From positions 1 through 64,000 of the IMG/VR virus record IMGVR_UViG_3300044844_001686: a stretch of 64,000 bases of DNA; one strand, written 5' to 3'. How positions within the stretch are numbered: position 1 is the stretch's first letter; the number at the start of each line of letters is the position of its first letter. Shown here piece by piece: positions 23,739-33,101 of the stretch. Under the pieces are notes generated by a model. The model made no database searches. It was not told the DNA's origin and was given only the letters and a program-made list of their open reading frames with translations. The translations under genes were made by a program, and so were the position numbers. The stretch is from a virus.

Positions 23739-26097
23739 ATCTGCTCCTTGTAGCGTTGAAGTTTTGTTGAATTTCTGTGGCGGATAATGCTTTGCTGTAT
23801 ACAGAAATATTAGAAGCTTTCCCTTGAAATTTAGATGACGTTGAAATGTCATTAAACAAATTATATAAAAGAATACCAGAATTTTCTACATTTGGAATTT
23901 CACATACTAATTGTCCGTTTAAATATGCTTTATAGGTAGAATTAGTATCCATAGATTCCACTAAATTTATAGTGGTATTCCCGTCAAAAATGTCATATAA
24001 TTCATTGGCTGTTAAAATTGTTTGCGATGCTCCGATAATAGTTAAGTCTACAGGTGTTTTGTTAACCCACGCAAATACAAACCCATCTAAATATCTGATA
24101 TTATAAAAATTTGTAGATAGATTTACACAAGATTCAAAATCAGAAGTAAGACCAAATATGTCTGTTACAAAAGTCCCATCATATATGTCTAATCCTACGA
24201 ATCTACTTACAGCACTGCCTTGATATGTAGTGAATGAGCCACCAACATATAACAAACCTGAACTATCTGCTAATATAGAAAGCACAGCACCGTCAAACCC
24301 AGTACCATAAACAAAAGAAGTTTCTATTGACCCGTCAGTGTTTAATGTAATTATTCGGTTTGCTGCGGTTCCGTTATATGTAGTAAACGCTCCCCCAACA
24401 TATAACCATGAAAAGTCATAACTGTATGATATTGATCTAACAACACCATTAAACCCAGTACCATAAACAAAAGAAGCATCTATCGACCCAGTAGAGGTTA
24501 ATTTAACCATGCGATTTACTGCCGTTCCATTATATGTAGTGAACCCTCCCCCAACATATAAATCTCCGTTTTCGTCAAACTCTATACAAAGGACTTGATC
24601 ATTAAACCCAGTACCATAAACAAAAGAAGCATCTATCGACCCAGTAGAGGTTAATTTAATAATTCGGTTTGCTGCGGTTCCGTTATAAGAAGTAAAATTT
24701 CCTATAACATATATGCCTCCATTAATTGGATCTATGTAAATTGCTGTTACTACATTATTAAACCCAGTACCATAAACAAAAGAAGTATCTATTGAACCGT
24801 CAGTGTTTAATTTAATAATTCGGTTTGCTGCGGTTCCGTTATAAGAAGTAAAGGAGCCAACAACATAAATATTTCCTGAACTGTCTTCTGCGGAAAATGC
24901 CGTAGAAAAATTAAATCCAGAAGTAGATGTTCCGAAACCAGTATCTAACGATCCATCAGAATTATATCGTTTGAATCCTATTTTTCCATATTTACTATAT
25001 TGGCTAAGGTTTTCGCATACATATATTTTCCCAGAATAATATGTAGATGCTGTTATGTGAACTGGAGTGGATAGGTATCCTACAGAACCTGTATTAAATC
25101 CTTGATCGACCGCTGTGAAAATAGAATTCATCTTAAAAATTTTAGGGATTCTTTCTGAACCAACAAAATTGGTTACATAGTTAGAACAAATATAAAAAGT
25201 GCTACCTATTGAGCTTTTAGGTGTTATATATGTAGTATCCGTTTGAGTTGTTAGTGGGACAGAACAAGGGTATCCTAGATAATTACCTTCAACAGCATAA
25301 AATACAGAAGCTCCTATTTTAGTGGAATTAAATACAGGACTTATCCAACACGATAGAGTCCACCCACTTCCTGATTTAAACGCCATAGGGTTTTGTTTAA
25401 CGTAATCATCAACGCCATCGAACACAATTACCCCTTGAGATTGGTATGATGGACCATTGATTAAATCTGAATTTTGATTTCCGCCAGTTAAAATTTGATT
25501 TGATGTTGCAGAGGATCTTATACCATTTACAAAAACAGTCGGATACGTTTTTTGTTCTACTTGTATATCCCAAATATCTATAATATCACCAACTTGAAAT
25601 GTTGGTGTATCAAAAAATCTATATGTCGAATCATAAGTAATTCTTTTCGCCGTTGCTGAAGCAAAAATATAATCGCCTGTATCTATAATTAATCTGTCGC
25701 CAACATTAACATCACAAAAATCGTTTATTAAAAAGTTGGTTAATCCAGAAATGACTTTATATTTGTATGATAATGTATATGTTTGGTTGTTTACTAACAA
25801 ACCATTAGGAATTGATATTCTAATTAGCCCACTAGTGTTACACTGAACGCGATATTTACTATTTGCCTCTACAGTTGTCACTGAAAAAGAACCCGTTAAT
25901 GTTCCAATAGACCCAACAAAAGTTCCGGAAGAATACATTAAATTTGTAGTGGTTTCTCCGGATATAGTTTCTGAACGATTGCCTTTTACTAAATTAAACC
26001 AATTATTTCCAGTTCCTGGATAACTTTTTGGATTAGCAGCATCTATACATAATACCAAATTATCAGTAACAAGTTTACTATTATATGCAGTTGCCAT
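23728..26097 (-). CDS. LamG lectin with an inserted beta-propeller
   Basis: 789 aa. The first 35 residues (LVLCIDAANPKSYPGTG) and residues about 205-300 (LINGPSYQSQGVIVFDGVDD, WTLSCWISP) belong to a LamG fold. The last 100 residues close it (ENSGILLYNLFND, YSKALSATEIQQNFNATRSR). Two domains are inserted. Residues about 40-190 look like a carbohydrate-binding jelly roll (ending IWDIQVEQKTYPTVF). Residues about 300-690 hold at least five clear delta-60/DUF5122 repeats (DGSIDTSFVYGTGF..., GNFTSYNGTAANRIIKL), with more degenerate ones at both ends, forming a beta-propeller. It is probably a host-receptor-binding protein. Confidence 0.83.
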   Translation of the reverse strand: MATAYNSKLVTDNLVLCIDAANPKSYPGTGNNWFNLVKGNRSETISGETTTNLMYSSGTFVGSIGTLTGSFSVTTVEANSKYRVQCNTSGLIRISIPNGLLVNNQTYTLSYKYKVISGLTNFLINDFCDVNVGDRLIIDTGDYIFASATAKRITYDSTYRFFDTPTFQVGDIIDIWDIQVEQKTYPTVFVNGIRSSATSNQILTGGNQNSDLINGPSYQSQGVIVFDGVDDYVKQNPMAFKSGSGWTLSCWISPVFNSTKIGASVFYAVEGNYLGYPCSVPLTTQTDTTYITPKSSIGSTFYICSNYVTNFVGSERIPKIFKMNSIFTAVDQGFNTGSVGYLSTPVHITASTYYSGKIYVCENLSQYSKYGKIGFKRYNSDGSLDTGFGTSTSGFNFSTAFSAEDSSGNIYVVGSFTSYNGTAANRIIKLNTDGSIDTSFVYGTGFNNVVTAIYIDPINGGIYVIGNFTSYNGTAANRIIKLTSTGSIDASFVYGTGFNDQVLCIEFDENGDLYVGGGFTTYNGTAVNRMVKLTSTGSIDASFVYGTGFNGVVRSISYSYDFSWLYVGGAFTTYNGTAANRIITLNTDGSIETSFVYGTGFDGAVLSILADSSGLLYVGGSFTTYQGSAVSRFVGLDIYDGTFVTDIFGLTSDFESCVNLSTNFYNIRYLDGFVFAWVNKTPVDLTIIGASQTILTANELYDIFDGNTTINLVESMDTNSTYKAYLNGQLVCEIPNVENSGILLYNLFNDISTSSKFQGKASNISVYSKALSATEIQQNFNATRSRYGI
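24193..24960 (-). repeat. Tandem delta-60 beta-propeller repeats
   Basis: Five units of about 153 bp (51 residues) with strongly conserved DNA, for example repeated segments encoding FVYGTGF and YNGTAANRI. High DNA similarity suggests recent expansion or gene conversion. Confidence 0.85.
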
Positions 26098-26098
26098 A

Positions 26099-29000
26099 TT
26101 ATTCCTCTACTATTAATGAAGGTACATCTTTTCTTTCTGCCGTTATATCCCAAAAGAATTCGTATTCTTTAGTAAAAATGCTAGTAGTTTCGTCAATACC
26201 CACTGTAAACCGATTTTCTTTAATGTTAATGTCTTCTACCCATAATACTTTACCGTGTTTAATATTTGTTAATTGAATATTAACATCTTCTTCATGAACC
26301 AAATCTCTAAAGTAATATGGTAAGGTTACTACTCCTTTTCCGTTAATAACTTTTCCTTTACCTGTTAATCTTACTCCGTGATATGGAGATTCCAACGAAC
26401 CATATCTTAATCGTTTATTTGGATCGGAAGGATGAACGATATCGAACGATTTTGTGGTAGCATTTAATGCACCCGAAATACCAACGCCACCAGTTACAAT
26501 TAATGTTCCTGTTGTAGTATTAGTAGAAGCAGTATTTGCAGTTAGAGTTAATGTATTTGCTTTAGCAGTCCCCACAACTTCAAATTTGTAATTTGTAGTA
26601 TTAGAACCAATTACTACATTACCCGAATTTAAAATTGCTAATTGGATATTATTTGCTGAGTCTCTAAACCAATGATTGGAATTTGAAGGTCTACCAGAAA
26701 CATAATTCATTCCGTGAGACAATCCGGCGAATTCTGAACCATAAAAATCGTATACTATTCTTGAAGTCGTATAACCAGAATAATTGACTTTAAAATTGAT
26801 GCCAGTAGCCCAACCAGAAGAATTGTCTAATGTTAGAATTGGTACACAAGCACCGGCGCTTTCGGTTATGTGTAACTTTGTTGTTGGTGTTGTTGTCGCA
26901 ATCCCAAACCTACCATTTGCAACATCAAACGCAAACGCATTATTAGTATATCCAGCAAGAGTTCCGGAAGTAGCAGAAACCAATTGTGGATAATATGTTC
27001 CAGAAGTAGCGTTGGTTATTACTTCAAAATTAGCGACATTGGCAGTTAAATTTGACGCAGTTCCAGTTAAACCAGTTCCTTCTCCATAGAACGTAGTGGC
27101 ATATAAATTACCATCGTAATTTAATCTAGTAGTATTTGTTGGTGCAGTTGAACCACCATCAAACTGACCAGCAGTTTTCGTAGTTCCATTATATTCAATA
27201 AACGATGGAGTTGTGGAACCAGCGGTAACACCTCTATCGCCCGGAATTGTTCCTGTAGTCAAATTCGAAGCATTAGAAGCGTTTGTGTTTGTGGTATTTG
27301 CTTGGTTATAAGCAGAGTTTGCTTGGATAAATGCTGCAGTAATAGAAGTATTCTGAGTCGCGTTTATATTTGTTTGCAGAGTATTATTAGAACTTAACCA
27401 ACTTGTTAAATTAGTAATATTTGTGTTCTGGGTAACATCAGTTCCTTCAATGACAGTCAATCTTGTATTTTGAGTATTATCTACTCCTTGTATATTAGAT
27501 ATTGTTGTGGATGTTAGTACATCTATTCCGTTAATTTTATAGGTTTTACCAGAAGCAATGTCAATATTTTCGCTAGAAGTCCACGAAGAAGTTGCGTTAA
27601 TCCAATTCCAAGTTTTATCTGTTGTTCCTCTAACAGTAATACCACCGCCATCAGCAGTAATATTCGTAGGAGAAGCAACATTTGCTAAAGTTATGTTCTT
27701 GTCTTCTACAGCAATAGTATCAACATCAAGAGTGGTTGTAGTGCCTTGAACCGCAACATTACCAGTAATAACAACATCTCCTGTGATTGTCCCACCAGAA
27801 GAACTAAATTTAGTATTAGAAGATAAGAATGCGGCATTAGCATGAGTAAATGCTGCTTGAGTAAATGTGTTTTGAGTAACATCAACACCTTCAATAACAG
27901 TCAATCTTGTATTTTGGGTATTATCAACTCCAGCAATCAAACTTACATTAGAACTTAACCATGATGTTAAATTGCTAATATTGGTGTTCTGAGTAACATC
28001 AACACCTTCAATAACAGTCAATCTTGTATTCTGAGTATTATCTACTTCCTGTATAGATAATATATTTGTATTTTGGGTATTATCAACTCCAGCAATCAAA
28101 CTTACATTAGAACTTAACCATGATGTTAAATTGCTAATATTAGTATTTTGGGTAGTATTAATTCCCTGTAATAATGTTACATTAGAATTTATTACATTAT
28201 TGGTGTAAATTAAATTGTTTGTATTAGCAGTATCTGTATACCCTGTATAATAACTACCATGTTCGCCATCTAATTTATCGGAATTGCCAACATCTAAATT
28301 CGATTGAGGTTTATTCTCCCATCTATTATTCGCACTCCAAATAATAACATCGTTTGCTGAAATATTAGTAATCTTAACGTCACGTGCTTCTGATAATTCA
28401 TATCCAAAATCTGGACGAACCATCAAAATGCCATTATTAGAAGATGGAGAATTAGAAACTCTAACAACTGCTGCTAATGTTATAGCATAATCTGGGGCAG
28501 TAGGTCTTGTATTAGAAAATGCTCCAGGATTGTTATTATCTAGATATAAAATATCTCCAAGAGAATAATTGTACGTGTCAACGTCATTAACCTTACCAAA
28601 CCAAGTTACATATCCCCAATTATTTTGAGGAATAGTTTGGGTGGCAACACCAACAATCCATCTAGGTTCAAATCCAGTAACTTGTGTATTTGCTAATCTT
28701 AATAGAAGACCATCTCCTTGAGCGCCAGCGAACATAACAATTTTACCATTTTGGATGGTTTCTGTTGCTCTACCATAGATATGAGATTCTTGTCCTACTT
28801 GTAATGTAACTCCATTTAGTAGTTCCATATCATATGTTGAATATGTATTATTCCACGAGATATTTTTCAATCCCTCGGAAGAGTTCATATACAATCCATT
28901 TAAAGAAATAAATGAATTTGCATCTCTTACGACTACAGTATTTGCAGCGTTTGATGTTGCAGTATTATAACCATCGAGTAAATCTACGTTGAGATTTTCA

Positions 29001-29146
29001 ACTTTTGTAGTTGATGAGACGGTTAGAGGTGGAGTTCCCGTAGAAACAAGAGCTGTTAATGTATTGGTTGATACATTATTGGCAGAAACAATATCTTGAT
29101 AATTGGCATCTATACCATGCCTAGTGGTAAACTTTTTTGTTGACAT
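26099..29146 (-). CDS. Long tail fibre protein (1015 aa)
   Basis: The N-terminal domain begins MSTKKFTTRHGIDANY. A globular region (about 100-260: GKIVMFAGAQGDGLLLRLAN, ILYLDNNNPGAF, VVRVSNS) follows. A stalk carries repeats such as GVDNTQNTRLTVIEGVDVTQ and ISNLTSWLSSN (about 320-620), consistent with a trimeric coiled coil. The C-terminus is not S74. It is another recurrent fibre end: SFDIVHPSDPNKRLRYGSLE, GVVTLPYYFRDLVHEEDVNI, then FFWDITAERKDVP. The late promoter is at 29178-29185, and GAGGATAGGG precedes the ATG. A truncated copy of its 5' end lies at 11061-11127. Confidence 0.87.
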   Translation of the reverse strand: MSTKKFTTRHGIDANYQDIVSANNVSTNTLTALVSTGTPPLTVSSTTKVENLNVDLLDGYNTATSNAANTVVVRDANSFISLNGLYMNSSEGLKNISWNNTYSTYDMELLNGVTLQVGQESHIYGRATETIQNGKIVMFAGAQGDGLLLRLANTQVTGFEPRWIVGVATQTIPQNNWGYVTWFGKVNDVDTYNYSLGDILYLDNNNPGAFSNTRPTAPDYAITLAAVVRVSNSPSSNNGILMVRPDFGYELSEARDVKITNISANDVIIWSANNRWENKPQSNLDVGNSDKLDGEHGSYYTGYTDTANTNNLIYTNNVINSNVTLLQGINTTQNTNISNLTSWLSSNVSLIAGVDNTQNTNILSIQEVDNTQNTRLTVIEGVDVTQNTNISNLTSWLSSNVSLIAGVDNTQNTRLTVIEGVDVTQNTFTQAAFTHANAAFLSSNTKFSSSGGTITGDVVITGNVAVQGTTTTLDVDTIAVEDKNITLANVASPTNITADGGGITVRGTTDKTWNWINATSSWTSSENIDIASGKTYKINGIDVLTSTTISNIQGVDNTQNTRLTVIEGTDVTQNTNITNLTSWLSSNNTLQTNINATQNTSITAAFIQANSAYNQANTTNTNASNASNLTTGTIPGDRGVTAGSTTPSFIEYNGTTKTAGQFDGGSTAPTNTTRLNYDGNLYATTFYGEGTGLTGTASNLTANVANFEVITNATSGTYYPQLVSATSGTLAGYTNNAFAFDVANGRFGIATTTPTTKLHITESAGACVPILTLDNSSGWATGINFKVNYSGYTTSRIVYDFYGSEFAGLSHGMNYVSGRPSNSNHWFRDSANNIQLAILNSGNVVIGSNTTNYKFEVVGTAKANTLTLTANTASTNTTTGTLIVTGGVGISGALNATTKSFDIVHPSDPNKRLRYGSLESPYHGVRLTGKGKVINGKGVVTLPYYFRDLVHEEDVNIQLTNIKHGKVLWVEDINIKENRFTVGIDETTSIFTKEYEFFWDITAERKDVPSLIVEE

Positions 29147-29165
29147 CCCGATTCCCTATCCTCGG
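29099..29165 (-). repeat. Parent copy of the 67-bp fibre 5' repeat
   Basis: Intact start of the 1015-aa fibre gene with its leader. The truncated copy is at 11061-11127. Confidence 0.85.
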
Positions 29166-29177
29166 AGGTTTATTTAG

Positions 29178-29185
29178 TATTTATA
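29178..29185 (-). promoter_or_regulatory. T4-type late promoter for the 1015-aa fibre
   Basis: Exact TATAAATA on the minus strand, about 30 nt before ATG 29146. Confidence 0.82.
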
Positions 29186-29216
29186 CTAAGATTTAAAAAA
29201 TATTAACAAAGAAAAT

Positions 29217-29954
29217 TCATCTTGCAATCTCTGTAATACGCAACCACATAGATGTAGGAGAGTTATCTATAATTATACCATCATCGGCGCTGTCTCTACG
29301 AGCACCAACTTGTATTTGTTTTGTTGATGTGCTAGAATTTGTGTATCTACCCGTCAATGGGAATAATACTCCCGAACGACCGCTTGTACCCTGATTATTA
29401 TCATTAGCCATCTGCCAAGCGTATGCAATTTCAGTGTTATCAACTAATAATTGCGAATACCAACTATCATCGGTGGTTCCTTGTGGTTGATATTTTGATA
29501 GATGATAGTGAATGATCAAATAACTCGATGAACTAACAGGAGTATAATTATAAGTAATAAAATTCACTGTTGATCCTGTCGTTGCAATAGTCGTACTAAC
29601 GACAGTAACTTGACTATTATCCAACATAGTATCTTTTATCACTTGACCTGCGGTATAAGATCCCGGAGTAATTGTACCTTTATTTGATATGTTGCCGCTG
29701 TTGGTTATTGTAAATATAACATTAGTATAGGTGCTATCAATTATTTCGATGCTTCCTGTACTATTTAAACGAACCGTTTTGTTTGGATCGGTTGTTCCTG
29801 GAGCAATATTTGTTGCTTTTAATAAATCGAAATATGTTGTTCCTCCGATTGTGTTATTTCCAGATAACATCAATAATGCGCCACTATTAGCCCCATTATA
29901 TTTTGAAAATAATTGACCAGAGGGTATTTTTGAAATTGCTCTTGAATTCGACAT
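29217..29954 (-). CDS. Fibre-associated structural protein with a C-terminal head-like domain
   Basis: 245 aa. The N-terminal region (SGALLMLSGNNTIGGTTYFD) and an Asn/Thr-rich middle are followed by a C-terminal beta-domain with SYLIIHYHLSKYQPQGTTDD, SWYSQLLVDNTEIAYAWQMA, SGVLFPLTGRYTNSSTSTKQ and WLRITEIAR. This domain recurs in marine phage fibre proteins and probably forms a trimeric tip. It starts 3 nt after the 334-aa gene stop codon, so the two are likely made together. No catalytic motif is visible. Confidence 0.75.
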   Translation of the reverse strand: MSNSRAISKIPSGQLFSKYNGANSGALLMLSGNNTIGGTTYFDLLKATNIAPGTTDPNKTVRLNSTGSIEIIDSTYTNVIFTITNSGNISNKGTITPGSYTAGQVIKDTMLDNSQVTVVSTTIATTGSTVNFITYNYTPVSSSSYLIIHYHLSKYQPQGTTDDSWYSQLLVDNTEIAYAWQMANDNNQGTSGRSGVLFPLTGRYTNSSTSTKQIQVGARRDSADDGIIIDNSPTSMWLRITEIAR

Positions 29955-29957
29955 ATA

Positions 29958-30962
29958 TTATACTACAATTGAGGTTTTTGTGAATTTAATACTATTGCTA
30001 TTGTTGGTAGGAGATATCAATAATCTCACAGATCCTCCGGAAACGTCTGTATCATAACTCATTAATACGCCATTTGTTGTAATTAAACCATATTCTGTAA
30101 TATAAGAAGTGGTTCCATCATGAATCAACAATAATTCACTTATTTGATAACTTGTCGAACTTGTGACTTGTATTTGATATTTCACGGATCTATATAACGC
30201 GGTTGAAAATAAATCCAATACTTGATTTGCGCTATTTGTCGTAGTTATTATATTATTCGAATCAATATTTCCATATATTAAACTATAAGAATTTGCAACA
30301 TTTACATCGTTATACCATTTTTGTATTGAAACGTCGTCACCTAAAGGTGCTGGAGACGATAATATTATAGATGTTCCATTTGTTGCCGTATAGTCGGAAG
30401 AATTTAAAAGTACACCATTTACAAATACTTTAATTTTACCTATATTATATCCATTTGTAATGGAAAATTCTGTTTGATTATTTGCGGCTGTGAATTCTTG
30501 ATACGCTAAGTTTGTTGATGTAGGACCAGATCCAGAACTGTTAAATGCTAAATTTGCTAAGTTATAGACAGCGTTTAATGCGTTTGCTGTTGCTACTAAC
30601 ACAATAGAATTCGAATCAACTCCATCGTATAATTGAACAACACCCTCTTCAAAAACTGTTCCGGATTTTACTCCAATAGTAAATTTATCATTAACAGAAT
30701 CTGGAGTTAATGTTATTGCTCCCGTAGAGTCTATAGATAAAATATCAGAATTGGATGTTGCAATTAATAATGAAGAATTTACATTTAGAACAGAATATGC
30801 GTTTGTTGTGGTATCTGTTCTTACGGTTCTTATAACATTAGAAGGATCTTTATAGAATAAAATACCGTCAGCGGTATTAATCGCTATTTCGCCGCTTTCT
30901 AAACTACTAGGAACATTTCCAGGTACTATAGATTTCTTTAATTGAATTACTGTGTTCGCCAC
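29958..30962 (-). CDS. Tail fibre protein with an IQLKKS-type N-terminus (334 aa)
   Basis: It starts at GTG 30962. The GTG start is supported because the resulting N-terminus MANTVIQLKKSIVPGNVPSS parallels MANTIIQIKRSQTTALPTTL encoded at 33086. The N-terminal domain (LESGEIAINTADGILFYKDP, about 22-41) is a widespread virion attachment module. The middle has a FTAANNQTEFSITNGYNIGK segment, a beta-sandwich often seen in fibre proteins, and GKIKVFVNGVLLNSSDYTAT. The C-terminal 90 residues (ALYRSVKYQIQVTSSTSYQI...) match those of the 206-aa protein at 22092-22712. Confidence 0.8.
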   Translation of the reverse strand: MANTVIQLKKSIVPGNVPSSLESGEIAINTADGILFYKDPSNVIRTVRTDTTTNAYSVLNVNSSLLIATSNSDILSIDSTGAITLTPDSVNDKFTIGVKSGTVFEEGVVQLYDGVDSNSIVLVATANALNAVYNLANLAFNSSGSGPTSTNLAYQEFTAANNQTEFSITNGYNIGKIKVFVNGVLLNSSDYTATNGTSIILSSPAPLGDDVSIQKWYNDVNVANSYSLIYGNIDSNNIITTTNSANQVLDLFSTALYRSVKYQIQVTSSTSYQISELLLIHDGTTSYITEYGLITTNGVLMSYDTDVSGGSVRLLISPTNNSNSIKFTKTSIVV

Positions 30963-30972
30963 TTAATATCTC

Positions 30973-31491
30973 TTAAAATGTTCCGCCGTCTTTAGAATAG
31001 GAATCTACTTCTTCTTTAATTTCTTTAGTTACTACGGGAGCGTTTTTAGCATCAAATTTTCTTCTTTGTGCTGGCGTCATTTGTAGATATTCTATTTTAG
31101 AGTTTAATTCTTCTATTTTCTTTTCGTATCTTAACGCGAGTTTTTCTTTTTCTTTTTCTTTATTTTGTAATTCTTGTCTTGCAGAAATCAACTCGTTCTT
31201 AAAAGTATTTAAGTGGTTTGTTTCTGCTCTTATTTGTTCGAATTCGTTTTTTAATCTACCAATTTCTGTATTTTTATCGAGTAGTTGGTGGTCCTTTTCT
31301 TCTATGTTCTTTTCTATGTCGTTAAATTCTTGTAACTTATTTTCTAAAATTTCGACCTTCTTTTTTAATTCTTCTTGATCTTCTGCATTGATTTTTGCTT
31401 GCGCTTGGAATACTATATTTTTTCCCAAAGCGTCATGAAAGGTTGACGTCAACAATTCAACATAAGCGTTAAAAAATCTCTCATTATTCAT
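30973..31491 (-). CDS. Coiled-coil virion-associated protein
   Basis: 172 aa. The N-terminus (NNERFFNAYVELLTSTFHDA, then LGKNIVFQAQAKI) is followed by a long Lys/Glu-rich coiled coil (about 35-140: EELKKKVEILENKLQEFNDI, ELISARQELQNKEKEKEKLA). The short tail APVVTKEIKEEVDSYSKDGG ends in TF. The DGGTF end resembles the DGGSF and DGGLF ends of neighbouring fibre proteins (31581 and 33102). That may be a shared interaction signal, which is an inference. Similar coiled-coil proteins occur near fibres in T4-like marine phages. Function is unknown. Confidence 0.7.
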   Translation of the reverse strand: MNNERFFNAYVELLTSTFHDALGKNIVFQAQAKINAEDQEELKKKVEILENKLQEFNDIEKNIEEKDHQLLDKNTEIGRLKNEFEQIRAETNHLNTFKNELISARQELQNKEKEKEKLALRYEKKIEELNSKIEYLQMTPAQRRKFDAKNAPVVTKEIKEEVDSYSKDGGTF

Positions 31492-31508
31492 TTATCACCC
31501 CTATTAAT

Positions 31509-31549
31509 AAAAAACCGTAGAAAAGAATATATTTTTCCTTCCTACGGTT
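31509..31549 (-). terminator. Hairpin with T-run overlapping a late leader
   Basis: Arms AACCGTAG (31513-31520) and CTACGGTT (31542-31549) form an 8-bp stem with a 21-nt loop, followed on the minus strand by six T. It should stop or attenuate read-through from the 501-aa fibre gene. Transcripts started at 31552-31559 would begin near 31546 and lose most of the first arm. Confidence 0.6.
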
Positions 31550-31551
31550 AT

Positions 31552-31559
31552 TATTTATA
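31552..31559 (-). promoter_or_regulatory. T4-type late promoter for the coiled-coil and fibre genes
   Basis: Exact TATAAATA on the minus strand, directly before the hairpin at 31513-31549. Confidence 0.8.
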
Positions 31560-31580
31560 TGTTTTTACTAAAGATCTTTT

Positions 31581-33086
31581 TTAGAAAGATCCGCCATCAA
31601 GATGACCGAATTTTACTCCAGTTGCCGCAGCAAATTGTAATACATGACCGTCAGAAGCAGAATTTGTATAAGACATAGCATTTCCACTTCCGGAATAGAA
31701 TACTGCTGAGTTTGCGTTTGGATTGGTGAAACCAAGACCACCACCAAGCAAATCTAATGTTCCAAAAGTAGGAGCGCCAGAACCGCCAGATATAAACGCT
31801 TGTCCTGTTGTTCCAACTGTATTGAATAGATACGATGTACCATTACTATACGCAACAGAACCAGCAGAACCAATTGCCGCAGCATTAGTACCGCCATGAG
31901 CGATAGGTAGAATATCTGCTACGTGAGTGGCTAGACCAACTTTTCCGTAAGAAGGTGCTACACCAGTACCACCAGAAAGTAAAACGCTACCAACAGAAAC
32001 GTCGCTTAATACTGTTAGAGAAGTAGAACCATTAGCAAAAATTATATCGCCGACGGTATAACTTCTTAGTCCAGTACCACCATCTGAAGGTTGGATTGCT
32101 TGATGTAAATTAGATATTACACCACCAGTTACATTAGCTCTTAATGTTGCGGTATTAGCAACAGTAATGGAAGCAGAAGGAATCGTATTTCCTGTGGGGT
32201 CGTCATCCAAGCCTTTAAATAAGAAATATTGTTTAGAATCCGAAATGGTTCTGGCTAAACCAGAGAATTTAACTCCAGAGTCGTTATAAGTTCCATAGAA
32301 ACCGATATCTAAACCATCGCCAGAAGTATTATTGTTTGCAAGTTTAATTAGAGAGTCTTCTACAAACAAACTAGAAGTATTAACTGTTACTGTGTTACCA
32401 AGTACGGTTAAATCGCCGGAAACTGTTAAATCGCCACCAACAGTTTGTCCGCCAGAAGTTCTAATAACAGTATTATCAACGAATATAGAAATATTATCGT
32501 CGGTTACTGTGGTGGTAATTCCATCTCCACCTTGGAAATTCAAAGTCTCTGTTAATAGAGAAACGCCATCAGAACCAGTATCGCCAGTTATATTAAGTGT
32601 TGTTGCAATGGAAACATTAGCTGCTGCAGTAACAAGACCTTTACCGTTTACCGTAAATACTGGAATTTGAGAAACGCCACCAAACGTTCCAACGTTGTTA
32701 TTTACTGTTGCGAAAGTTAATCCAATACCGGCATTAGCAGTTCCGTCTATAGATGCAGAACCAGACGCATCACCAAAAACAAATACGTCTCTTGCGGTTT
32801 GCCATTTCGTTGCTGTATTAGCGTTACCCCATAAACTAGCATTAACAACAGTGGCGGAAAAACTTCCGTCAGAATCTCTCTTAACAATGGTAGAACCAGT
32901 ATTAGAAGAAGTGGCGGCATCTAGCATTTGTGTATAGGTATTGCCGCCTATAACAACAACTCCAGTAGTAGCATCACCAATTGCTATTTTACCGGATTGG
33001 AACGAATATGCTAACTCACCGTAATTTAGTGTGGTTGGTAACGCTGTGGTTTGGGAGCGTTTTATTTGGATGATTGTATTTGCCAT
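31581..33086 (-). CDS. Tail fibre/structural protein with an IQIKRS-type N-terminus (501 aa)
   Basis: The N-terminal module MANTIIQIKRSQTTALPTTL leads into NYGELAYSFQSGKIAIGDAT, the same attachment type as the 334-aa protein. A phage fibre beta-segment follows (SGGQTVGGDLTVSGDLTVLG, TVNTSSLFVEDSLIKLANNN, GLDIGFYGTYND). The C-terminal half contains Gly-rich repeats (PIAHGGTNAAAIGSAGSVAY, SGGTGVAPSYG, SGGSGAPTFG) ending GHLDGGSF. The HGGT repeats are frequent in phage fibre shafts. No enzyme motif is seen. A structural fibre or baseplate decoration role is likely. Confidence 0.82.
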   Translation of the reverse strand: MANTIIQIKRSQTTALPTTLNYGELAYSFQSGKIAIGDATTGVVVIGGNTYTQMLDAATSSNTGSTIVKRDSDGSFSATVVNASLWGNANTATKWQTARDVFVFGDASGSASIDGTANAGIGLTFATVNNNVGTFGGVSQIPVFTVNGKGLVTAAANVSIATTLNITGDTGSDGVSLLTETLNFQGGDGITTTVTDDNISIFVDNTVIRTSGGQTVGGDLTVSGDLTVLGNTVTVNTSSLFVEDSLIKLANNNTSGDGLDIGFYGTYNDSGVKFSGLARTISDSKQYFLFKGLDDDPTGNTIPSASITVANTATLRANVTGGVISNLHQAIQPSDGGTGLRSYTVGDIIFANGSTSLTVLSDVSVGSVLLSGGTGVAPSYGKVGLATHVADILPIAHGGTNAAAIGSAGSVAYSNGTSYLFNTVGTTGQAFISGGSGAPTFGTLDLLGGGLGFTNPNANSAVFYSGSGNAMSYTNSASDGHVLQFAAATGVKFGHLDGGSF

Positions 33087-33101
33087 TTATTTTCCTAATT
33101 T

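Noticed and set aside
23739-23852. Longer start for the 84-aa protein
   Set aside because: The extra residues are an out-of-frame reading of the LamG gene end. ATG 23738 has AAGGAG.
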